Assembly: GCA_037349105.1 (NCBI GenBank)
Contig: JAYJMM010000113.1
Location: 3,844,001 to 3,908,000, forward strand
Direction: 5' to 3'
DNA: 64,000 bases
DNA from: Limnomonas spitsbergensis
Lineage: Eukaryota; Chlorophyta; Chlorophyceae; Chlamydomonadales
Position 1 is the stretch's first letter; each line of letters starts with the position of its first letter. The position numbers were made by a program, and so were the translations under genes. Of this stretch, positions 22,001 through 34,000 are shown one piece after another. Below the pieces are notes generated by a model, which saw nothing but the letters and a program-made list of their open reading frames with translations, was not told the origin of the DNA and searched no databases.

Positions 22001-25000
22001 CCAGAGGGTGACGGGTGCCAGGAGCAGGGCAGCAAAGCAAACCAGAGGGTGATGGGTGCCAGGAGCAGGGCAGCAAAGCAGACAAGAGGGGTGACGGGTG
22101 CCAGGAGCAGGGCAGAAAAGAAGACTGGGGGTGACGGGTGCCAGGAGCAGGGCAGCAGAGCAGGCCAGAGGATGACGGGTGCCAGGAGCAGGGCAGCAAA
22201 GCAGACCAGAGTGTGACGGGTGCCAGGAGCAGGGCAGCAAAGCAGAAAGGAGGGTGACGGGTGCCAGGTACAAGGCAGAAAAGCAGACCGGAGGATGACG
22301 GGTGCCAGGAGCAGGGCAGCAAAGCAGACCGGGGGGTGACGGGTGCCAGGAGCAGGGCAGCAAAGCAGACCAGAGGGTGACGGGTGCCAGGAGCAGGGCA
22401 GCAAAGCAGACCGGAGGGTGACGGGTGCCAGGAGCAGGGCAGCAAAGCAGACCAGAGGGTGACGGGTGCCAGGAGCAGGGCAGCAAAGCAGACCAGAGGG
22501 TGACGGGTGCCAGGAGCAGGGCAGCAAAGCAAACCAGAGGGTGATGGGTGCCAGGAGCAGGGCAGCAAAGCAAACCAGAGGGGTGACGGGTGCCAGGAGC
22601 AGGGCAGCAAAGTAGACCGGAGGGGTGACGGGTGCCAGGAGCAGTGCAGCAAAGCAGACGAGAGGGTGACGGGTGCCAGGAGCAGGGCAGCAAAGCAGAA
22701 CGGAGGGATGACGGGTGCCAGGAGCAGGGCAGCAAAGCAGAGCGGGGGATGACGGGTGCCAGGAGCAGGGCAGCAAAGCAGACCAGAGGGTGACGGGTGC
22801 CAGGAGCAGGGCAGCAAAGCAAGCCAGAGAGTGACGGTTGCCAGGAGCAGGGCAGCAAAGCAGACCGTAGGGTGACGGGTGCCAGAAGCAGGGATGCAAA
22901 GCAGAGCGGGGGGTGACAGGTGCCAGGAGCAGGACAGCAAAGCAGACCAGAGGGGTGACGGGTGCCAGGAGCAGGGCAGCAAAGCAGTCCGGAAGGGTGA
23001 CGGGTGCCAGGAGCAGGGCAGAAAAGAAGACCGGAGGGTGACGGTTGCCAGGAGCAGGGCAGCAAAGCAGACCAGAGGGGTGACGGGTGCCAGGAGCAGG
23101 GCAGCAAAGCAGAGCGGGGGGTGACGGGTGCCAGGAGCAGGACAGCAAAGCAGACCGGAGGGGGTGACGGGTGCAAGGAGCAGGGCAGCAAAGCAGACCG
23201 GAGGGGTGACGGGTGCCAGGAGCAGGGCAGCAAAGTAGACCGGAGGGTGACGGGTGCCAGGAGCAGGGCAGCAAAGCAGACCAGAGGGTGACGGGTGCCA
23301 GGAACAGGGCAGCAAAGCAGACCGGAGGGTGAAAGGTGCCAGGAGCAGGGCAGCAGAGCAGAGCGGAGGGTCGACGGGTGCCAGGAGCAGGGCAGCAGAG
23401 CAGACCGGAGGGGTGACGGTTGCCAGGAGCAGGGCAGCAAAGCAAAGGAGAGGGTGACGGGTGCCAGGAGCAGGGCAGCAAAGCAGTCCGGAGGGGTAGT
23501 GGGTGCCAGGAGCAGGGCAGCAAAGCAGAGAGGAGGGTGACGGGTGCCAGGAGCAGGGCAGCAAAGCAGAGCGGGGGGTGACGGGTGCCAGGAGCAGGAC
23601 AGCAAAGCAGTCCAGAGGGGTGACGGGTGCCAGGAGCAGGGCAGCAAAGCAGTCCGGAGGGGTAGTGGGTGCCAGGAGCAGGGCAGCAGAGCAGACCGGA
23701 GGGGTGACGGGTGCCAGGAGCAGGGCAGCAAAGCAGAGAGGAGGGTGACGGGTGCCAGGAGCAGGGCAGGAAAGCAGAGCGGGGGGTGACGGGTGCCAGG
23801 AGCAGGGCAGCAAAGCAGACCAGAGGGTGACGCGTGCCAGGAGCAGGGCAGCAAAGCAGAGCGGGGGGTGACGGGTGCCAGGAGCAGGGCAGCAGAGCAG
23901 ACCGGAGGGGTGACGGTTGCCAGGAGCAGGGCAGCAAAGCAAAGGAGAGGGTGACGGGTGCCAGGAGCAGGGCAGCAAAGCAGTCCGGAGGGGTAGTGGG
24001 TGCCAGGAGCAGGGCAGCAAAGCAGACCGGAGGGGTGACGGTTGCCAGGAGCAGGGCAGCAAAGCAGAGCGGGGGGTGACGGGTGCCAGGAGCAGGACAG
24101 CAAAGCAGACCAGAGGGGTGACGGGTGCCAGGAGCAGGGCAGCAAAGCAGACCAGAGGGTGACGCGTGCCAGGAGCAGGGCAGCAAAGCAGTCCGGAGGG
24201 GTAGTGGGTGCCAGGAGCAGGGCAGCAAAGCAGACCGGAGGGGTGACGGGTGCCAGGAGCAGGGCAGCAAAGCAGTCCGGAGGGGTAGTGGGTGCCAGGA
24301 GCAGGGCAGCAAAGCAGAGAGGAGGGTGACGGGTGCCAGGAGCAGGGCAGCAAAGCAGAGCGGGGGGTGACGGGTGCCAGGAGCAGGACAGCAAAGCAGA
24401 CCAGAGGGGTGACGGGTGCCAGGAGCAGGGCAGCAAAGCAGACCAGAGGGTGACGCGTGCCAGGAGCAGGGCAGCAAAGCAGAAAGGAGGGGTGACGGGT
24501 GCCAGGAGCAGGGCAGCAAAGTAGACCGGAGGGGTGACGGGTGCCATGAGCAGGGCAGCAAAGCAGACCAGAGGGTGACGGGTGCCAGGAGCAGGGCAGC
24601 AAAGCAGACTGGAGGGGGTGACGGGTGCCAGGAGCAGGGCAGCAAAGCTGACCGGAGGGGTGACGGGTGCCAGGAGCAGGGCAGCAAAGCAGAGCGGGGG
24701 GTGACGGGTGCCATGAGCAGGGCAGCAAAGCAGACCAGAGGGTGACGGGTGCCAGGAGCAGGGCAGCAAAACAGACCAGAGGGTGACGGGTGCCAGGAGC
24801 AGGGCAGCAAAGCAGTGCAGGGGTGACGGGTGCCAGGAGCAGGGCAGCAAAGCAGAGCGGGGGATGACGGGTGCCAGGAGCAGGGCAGCAAAGCAGACCA
24901 GAGGGTTGACGGGTGCCAGGAGCAGGACAGTAAAGCAGACCGGAGGGTGACTAGCAGACAGGGGAGGATGATCAGGTTTCATCATGTTGACCCATGCCAA

Positions 25001-28000
25001 ACAGACAGAGGGTGTTTATAACTTTATACGTGTGATTATATGGACTGACGACAAGCAGGTATCGGGATGCCGGTGAGTGCGATCATGTCGACTGGTGGCA
25101 GGCAGGCAGGCTGATGTCAGTAAGTGTGGTGATGTCGGCTGGTGACAAGTAGGCAGAGTGTCTAGATTACAGGAGGGGGAGTGCCTGCAGAAGAGGTAGA
25201 GGGGCGGACGGGCCGGCAGGCGGCAGCAGGACCCAAACCCAAGCATCAGCAGCTTCTTCGAAGCGTCACAGGAGGCCCGCCCATTTCTCATACACTTCTC
25301 AACTGACTAATGCGTACCTCGTTGCCTATATCCCTTTTTGATCTCATCAGCCCCCAAATCTTCCCTTCCTTTAAACCGCCGCTTATTTCCGATCCCTATT
25401 TACTGGTTTTGATTTCACTGGTTGATTCATCAAGTTTGGGGATGCTGAATGCATGAATGACCAATCCATCGTTTTTTGCTTTCTCCCACCTGAGAAGCTT
25501 GGTGGACGCGTGGCGCAGGAATGTGTCGACGTGCATGTGATACATCTCCGCGTCGGTCACCGCAACCACTTTCAAGGAGGCCTGGAACTCGCCGTCGCCC
25601 ATAGCGGCAGGCCCGCCGCCAAAAGAGCCGCCGGGTCCAAGCTGAGTCAGCAACTGTGCAGCAGCGGACAAAGGGGGGTCCGGGGGGGAGGGTGCCAGGG
25701 TCAGCCTGGCCGAAACCCGATGTCCCTATACCCTACAAGATTTGGCAATGACATTCCACCTCAATCCAGCCACGCATCATCTCGCTAGGGCACTAGTCAG
25801 AAACAGAAAGCGTGGACATCAATGGAACTGACCGAGGTATGAAAGGATGGAACTTCCCTCCTCTGGGCGTGAGAGCAAGGGGAAAGGCTCAGCAGTGCAG
25901 GTTAATCAAGGCCAGAGTGCGGGCGACATTTGAGCGTCTCACTTTCCTTGAGAACCCTGCCCCTCCATCTTCTCTGGCACACCCTAGACCCTTTCCTTCT
26001 CTATAACAGCTAGGCCTTCACCCTCCTTTGCAAACCCTGTCCCCCCATCTTCTCTGGCAAACCCTAGCCCCTCTAATTTTTGTGTCCAAACCTGAAACAT
26101 CAACCCCAACTTCTCTGGCCAGCCCTTGACCCTCTCCTTCCTATTCAAACCCTAAACCCCCACCCTCTCTGGCAAACCCTAGACCCTCACCTTGTTAGTC
26201 AAATCCTCAACCCTATACATTTTTATGCACACCCAAGGCCCTCACCTGCTCAGTCAAATCCTGAACCCTTACCTTCTCTGTCAGATCCTCAACCCTCACC
26301 TCCTCTGTCAAATCCTAAACCCTCACCTTCTTAGGCACCAGCATCTTCTTCAGTCGCCTCATCTCCTCCTCATGACCTAGGGTGCCCCTGGCCCGCCCAT
26401 CCTGGAGGGGCAGCAAACATGGTGCAGCAAGAACATGTCGAGCGCAATTCAGCTACATCTGGGACGGAGGCCGGTGCTGCAAGGCCACTGAAGGCATGAT
26501 CAAAGGGGGCCGGGGGAGGCTGCTTAGTCCTTTTTGTCGGGACTTACACGAGACCAGGTTTTCCTGGACTTGTACGACATTGAGCGCCTTAGCCAGAACT
26601 ACGGGTATGTCTTTTCCATGAAGCCCTCAGGGCCAGGTTTAAGCCCCAACTCTGGATTTCCGACCGGAAAGTGGCGACGACGCTCGATACTTTCATGCAT
26701 CATCTCACCCACAATCAAAATCATGACTTGCAAGGGAACACAATACACATGTACATTATACAAAATGTCCACAAACGGCAGTATGTATGGAATGCACTTT
26801 TAATGTCCCGCACCTGTATGAGCACATTCGCCAGGATTCCAGACTCCGCCATGGCCGGCGCATCATCAGCACTGTCCGCCATCATCAAGCGGGGCACATC
26901 ATGCGGAATGTACTTGTGGTCGTGGCTCTCCAACGTGCACGTGCCTGATGAAAAAGTGTGGGCAGGCGGACACTGATGAAAAGTGTGGACATGGGGACAT
27001 GGATGAAAAGTGTGGGTATGCGGAATATACTTGTGGTCGTAGCTCTCCAACATGCACGTGCCTGGGAGAAGCGGGAGCGGCGGGAGAGAGCAGCAGTTAT
27101 AAGAGTATGACCCTCTAGGAATGCAGGTAGGGTAGGTGGCGCTGCTGGGTCGCAGCATATGTGCATGAACCCCAACGCCGTATACCGCCTGGTGAAGTTT
27201 GAATGATTCCCCCCTCTCAGCCAAAAGGGGGGCTCGCAATTTAATTCCATTTCCCAACACTTCCTGAATGATATTCTGTCTGGATCAGCAGTGTTAAGGG
27301 GTTCACTTCCAAGAGTTGAGGTGCATCAGCTAGCCGCACCTGTCTTTATAAAGTAGATCTGCCTGTCGCTGTGGGGGTCCCACTCGCTTAGGGTTCAGGG
27401 TTTGTGGTTTAGGGTTTAAGGTTCAGCAGCACCTGTCTTTATGAAGTAGATCTGCCTGTCGCTGTGGGGGTCCCACTCGCTTAGGGTTAAGGGTTTGTGG
27501 TTTAGGGTTTAAGGTTCAGCAGCACCTGTCTTTATGAAGTAGATCTGCCTGTCGCTGTGGGGGTCCCACTCGCTGAGGGTTTAGGGTTTAGGGTTTAAGG
27601 TTCAGACGCACCTGTCTTTATGAAGTAGATCTGCCTGTCGCTGTGGGGGTCCCACTCGCGGCCTGCCTTGTAGGAGGACAGAAGCATGTGCCGGATCACA
27701 GCCTTGGAGTCCTCCAGTGGCACAGCATTGAACCTGTTGAGGCAAACACATAATTTGTATTTCGAATTTGAATTTCAAATTCCAATCTGGAGAGCAACAG
27801 GCAGCAGCTTGCTCCTTACACCAGGTCGCTTTTCAGCCCCACCAATCCTCCAATGTGTGGAACGTGCTGTGAACAAATGAAAGCTCCATCCTTTCATGTT
27901 TGAAGCTGCGGATCCAGATCCGGTATGGAAATATTCCATAGCAGCAGCAGTCGAGATCCAACATCATCCATACTTCATCGGACATAACAGTACGTCTTTG

Positions 28001-31000
28001 TACACCGTAGAAACAGATCTCTGGGTTGTACATCTAGGTGTTGTTTGAGTCCACATGACCCCGGGGGACTCAAAAATCCACCGCCCATGCCGGATACATT
28101 TCTGCTGCGCCATGCTGTGCCCTAAAATCGTGACACTAAATCCGGGAACACAAACATCCACCTCCTGCGTAGTGTCGTGTCCGCCGCATCAAGCCTGCAC
28201 CCTACACCCTATACTCACAAATCCGCCTCCCATGCCAGGCACCTTTCTGCTGCGCCATGGGTTACCCTAGCCATTACTCTTTAACCCTGAACTCACATAT
28301 CCACCCATTGAGCCAGGTACCAAACCGCAGCCTCAAGCTAAACCATAAAATCTGAAACCTTAAAACCCCAAACTCACATATCCACCTCCCACGCCAGGTA
28401 CCTTTCTACCGCCTCAAGCAAAACCCTACAATCCCAACCCTAAAGCCCTGTACTCACACATCCACCTCCCGTGTCAGGAACGTTTCCGCCTCCACAAGCT
28501 TAACAGCGAAATAGGGCCCGAAAGAGTCGAGGAAAGCGTCGCGATCCACCTACAAGTATAGGGTAGAGGGTGAGTTAAAGGATAGGGGAAGACGTGAGTA
28601 GAAAAATTGGTGGAGGGCATCACAATCCACCTGCAGGTTCAGGAATAGAGGACAGGATTGAAGGACAGGATTAAAGGACAGGATTAAAGGACAGGATTAA
28701 AGGACAGGATTGAAGGACAGGATTAAAGGACAGGATTAAAGGGCATGATTGAAGGACAGGATGAAAGGACAGGATTAAAGGACAGGATTGAAGGACAGGA
28801 TTAAAGGACAGGATTAAAGGACAGGATTAAAGGACAGGATTCAAGGACAGGATTAAAGGACGGGATTGAAGGACAGGATTGAAGGACAGGATTGAAGGAC
28901 AGGATTAAAGGACAGGATTGAAGGACAGGATTAAAGGACAGGATTAAATGACAGGATTGAAGGACAGGATTAAAGGACAGGATTGAAGGACAGGATTAAA
29001 GGACAGGATTAAAGGACAGGATTAAAGGACAGGATTAAAGGACAGGATTAAATGACAGGATTAAAGGACATGATTAAAGGACAGGATTAAAGGACAGGAT
29101 TAAAGGACAGGATAAAATGACAGGATTAAAGGACAGGATTAAAGGACAGGATTGAAGGACAGGATTAAAGGACAGGATTAAAGGACGGGATTGAAGGACA
29201 GGATTAAAGGACAGGATTGAAGGACAGGATTCAAGGACAGGATTAAAGGACAGGATTAAAGGACAGGATTAAAGGACAGGATTGAAGGACAGGATTGAAG
29301 GACAGGATTGAAGGACAGAATTGAAGGACAGGATTAAAGGACAGGATTAAAGGACAGGATTGAAGGACAGGATTGAAGGACAGGATTGAAGGACAGGATT
29401 AAAGAACAGGATTAAAGGACAGGATTAAAGGACAGGATTAAAGGACAGGATTGAAGGACAGGATTAAAGGACAGGATTGAAGGACAGGATTAAAGGACAG
29501 GATTGAAGGACAGGATTAAAGGACAGGATTAAAGGACAGGATTGAAGGACAGGATTGAAGGACAGGATTAAAGGACAGGATTAAAGGACAGGATTGAAGG
29601 ACAGGATTAAAGGACAGGATTAAAGGACAGGATTAAAGGACAGGATTAAAGGACAGGATTAAAGGACAGGATTAAAGGACATAATTGAAGGACAGGATTG
29701 AAGGACAGGATTGAAGGACAGGATTAAAGGACATGATTGAAGGACAGGCTTAAAGGACAGGATTAAAGGACAGGATTAAAGGACAGGATTGAATGACAGG
29801 ATTGAAGGACAGGATTGAAGGACAGGATTAAAGGACATGATTAAATGACAGGATTGAAGGACAGGATTAAAGGACAGGATTGAAGGACAGGATTAAAGGA
29901 CATGATTAAAGGACAGGATTAAAGGACATGATTAAAGGACAGGATTGAAGGACAGGATTAAAGGACAGGATTGAAGGACAGGATTAAAGGACAGGATTAA
30001 AGGACAGGATTGAAGGACAGGATTGAAGGACAGGATTAAAGGACAGGATTAAAGGACAGGATTAAAGGACAGGATTAAAGGACATGATTAAAGGACAGGA
30101 TTGAAGGACATGATTAAATGACAGGATTAAAGGACAGGATGAAAGGACAGGATTGAAGGACAGGATTAAAGGACAGGATTAAAGGACAGGATTAAAGGAC
30201 AGGATTAAAGGACAGAATTAAAGGACAGGATTAAAGGACAGGATTAAAGGACAGGATTAAATGACAGGATTGAAGGACAGGATTAAAGGACAGGATTGAA
30301 GGACAGGATTAAAGGACATGATTGAAGGACAGGATTAAAGGACAGGATTGAAGGACAGGATTAAAGGACAGGATTGAAGGACAGGATTAAAGGACAGGAT
30401 TAAAGGACAGGATTAAAGGACAGGATTAAAGGACAGGATTAAAGGACAGGATTAAAGGACAGGATTGAAGGACAGGATTAAAGGACAGGATTAAAGGACA
30501 GGATTGAAGGACAGGATTAAAGGACAGGATTAAAGGACAGGATTAAAGGACAGGATTGAAGGACAGGATTAAAGGACAGGATTAAAGGACTGGATTAAAG
30601 TACATGATTAAAGGACAGGATTGAAGGACAGGATTAAAGGACATGATTAAAGGACAGGATTGAAGGACAGGATTAAAGGACATGATTAAAGGACAGGATT
30701 GAAGGACAGGATTGAAGGACAGGATTGAAGGACAGGATTAAAGGACAGGATTAAAGGACAGGATTAAAGGACAGGATTGAAGGACAGGATTAAAGGACAG
30801 GATTGAAGGACAGGATTAAAGGACATGATTAAAGGACAGGATTAAAGGACAGGATTAAAGGACAGGATTGAAGGACAGGATTGAAGGACAGGATTAAAGG
30901 ACAGGATTAAAGGACAGGATTGAAGGACAGGATTAAAGGACAGGATTAAAGGACAGGATTAAAGGACAGGATTAAAGGACAGGATTAAAGGACAGGATTA

Positions 31001-34000
31001 AAGGACAGGATTAAAGGACATAATTGAAGGACAGGATTGAAGGACAGGATTGAAGGACAGGATTAAAGGACATGATTCAAGGACAGGATTGAAGGCCAGA
31101 ATTAAAGGACAGGATTAAAGGACAGGATTGAAGGACAGGATTAAAGGACATGATTAAAGGACAGGATTGAAGGACAGGATTAAAGGACAGGATTGAAGGA
31201 CAGGATTAAAGGACATGATTAAAGGACAGGATTGAAGGACAGGATTGAAGGACAGGATTAAAGGACAGGATTAAAGGACAGGATTAAAGAACATGATTAA
31301 AGGACAGGATTGAAGGACATGATTAAATGACAGGATTAAAGGACAGGATTAAAGGACATGATTAAAGGACAGGATTGAAGGACAGGATTAAAGGACAGGA
31401 TTAAAGGACAGGATTGAAGGACAGAATTAAAGGACAGGATTGAAGGACAGGATTAAAGGACATGATTAAATGACAGGATTGAAGGACAGGATTAAAGGAC
31501 AGGATTAAAGGACAGGATTAAAGGACATGATTGAAGGACAGGATTAAAGGACAGGATTAAAGGACAGGATTAAAGGACAGGATTAAAGGACAGGATTGAA
31601 GGACAGGATTAAAGGACAGGATTAAAGGACAGGATTAAAGGACAGGATTAAAGGACAGGATTAAAGGACAGGATTAAAGGACAGGATTAAAGGACAGGAT
31701 TGAAGGACAGGATTAAAGGACAGGATTAAAGGACAGGATTGAAGGACAGGCTTAAAGGACAGGCTTAAAGGACAGGATTGAAGGACATGCTTAAAGGACA
31801 GGATTAAAGGACAGGATTGAAGGACAGGATTAAAGGACAGGATGAAAGGACAGGATTAAAGGACAGGCTTAAAGGACAGGATTGAAGGACAGGATTAAAG
31901 GACAGGATTAAAGGACAGGATTGAAGGACAGGATTAAAGGACAGGATTAAAGGACTGGATTAAAGGACATGATTAAAGGACAGGATTGAAGGACAGGATT
32001 AAAGGACAGGATTAAAGGACAGGATTGAAGGACAGGATTAAAGGACATGATTAAAGGACAGGATTCAAGGACAGGATTGAAGGACAGGATTGAAGGACAG
32101 GATTAAAGGACAGGATTAAAGGACAGGATTAAAGGACAGGATTAAAGGACAGGATTGAAGGACAGGATTGAAGGACAGGATTAAAGGACAGGATTGAAGG
32201 ACAGGATTGAAGGACAGGATTAAAGGACAGGATTGAAGGACAGGATTAAAGGACAGGATTAAAGGACAGGATTGAAGGACAGGATTGAAGGACAGGATTG
32301 AAGGACAGGATTAAAGGACAGGATTGAAGGACAGGATTAAAGGACAGGATTGAAGGACAGGATTAAAGGACAGGATTGAAGGACAGGATTAAAGGACAGG
32401 ATTAAAGGACAGGATTGAAGGACAGGATTGAAGGACAGGATTAAAGGACAGGATTAAAGGACAGGATTGAAGGACAGGATTGAAGGACAGGATTAAAGGA
32501 CAGGATTGCAGGACAGGATTAAAGGACAGGATTAAAGGACAGGATTAAAGGACAGGATTGAAGGACAGGATTGAAGGACAGGATTAAAGGGCAGCATTTC
32601 TGTCAGGTTTTAAGCCAGGAGGAAGATTGGTTTCGTCTCTTCTGCTTCGACACAATCATCCCCATGCCCTGTCCTGACCTGATCTGAATCCATATGATTA
32701 CGCCGCTATCTACACACAAGTAATCATTCGCCGTACCGCGGCATATTGTGGCCGTGTGAGTGCTTGTTGGTTGTGTGCCTTTCCTGTTTCCTACTCGCCT
32801 TTCTCGGCTGGCAACGAGGGCCACATGCGCACCTGGGCTGTTTTTTGTGTTCGCGTCCCAGGTTTTTGGGTTGGGCGGCCGGTCTCACACCTTGTAAAGG
32901 CCTTGCAAAATACCGCGGATATCAGTATGGAATTGTAAAAGCCGGCCACATACCCACACCTGATTCCACCTTTTCATAGATTGAAGTTGCTTAAAGCTGA
33001 AAGGTCGAGGCTTCTCATCTCGGATGCGTTGGGAACGCAAGTGTGCATAACTTCAAGCGGAAAACAAACGCCCCCCCCTCCCTTAAAAGGACGAGGTTGG
33101 TCATGCAGACGCAATTTGCGTCATGGGCTTCCATGAGGACTGGGTATGGCTCGAGGGAAACAAAACCCTCAGAGTCAACAAAATGTCTCTCTGGCCTTTG
33201 CATCCAGCATGGAGCAGGTACCTTCCCCGGGCTGTGACAGGGGTCAGCCGAGTGGCCTAATTTTTGCTGGCTTAGTTCTTTGGTAGGGGTTCAGCCAAAG
33301 CCGGCTGGGGGCGATGAAGCGGGCTGGCAGTTGGGACTGTTTTTTTTTCACCCACATTTTTTTCAAAATTACTCTTTTCATCGGGGTTCTGTCCCATCCC
33401 ACCCAAACCCTCACCGTCAGCATTGAGCAATTACTGGTGCTCGTCGCGCAGTCCGTGCGCAGCTCGGCGTTCACAATCGAGTGGTCCCCGAAGCACTGCC
33501 CTTTCCTGAGGGTGTCGATGACCGTACGGTCCCGGCGCTGGCCAGGAGGGTGCGTCCACACTTCCACCTGTTCACACATTCAATTTCGAAAGCGGAGGAA
33601 AATCAATTTTCCTGATGATCAGAACCGGCGCCACTCTTATCACTCTTATCCAGGCACGGCCATAAGGTTACGTCGACGGCCTCGTGCAGCAAGCAATGCT
33701 GATCAGGCCACTGACCCCATGCCGGTCAAGTTTGTATCCCAATTGTCTTAATGGTTGCCGCCCAGGACCCCCCACCAAATAACACCGTGCCTTTCCTGTT
33801 CCTGCTCGCCTTTTCTCAGCTGTCGACGAGGGCCACAAGCGCACCCGGGCTTTTTTCTGTGATTGCATCTCAGGTGTGTTAGGGCTGTGCGGCCGGTCGA
33901 ATACTTTGTCCAAGTCCAAGCAAATTATATATTGGCCTTGACAGCTGTGACCCATCCCTGGAACCTCCCTCGCCTAGTTAAAAAAAGGTACAGCACAGTC

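Noticed and set aside
19143..25000. Minus-strand open frames of 300-1,313 codons rich in LLPCSWHPSP-type repeats
   Set aside because: They are translations of the 41-bp intronic satellite. All three frames are open because the unit lacks stops on that strand, and the flanking true exons splice across the array.
28638..32594. Possible CRISPR array because of regular short repeats
   Set aside because: There are no unique spacers. Units are directly adjacent 13-mers in an intron of a eukaryotic gene.
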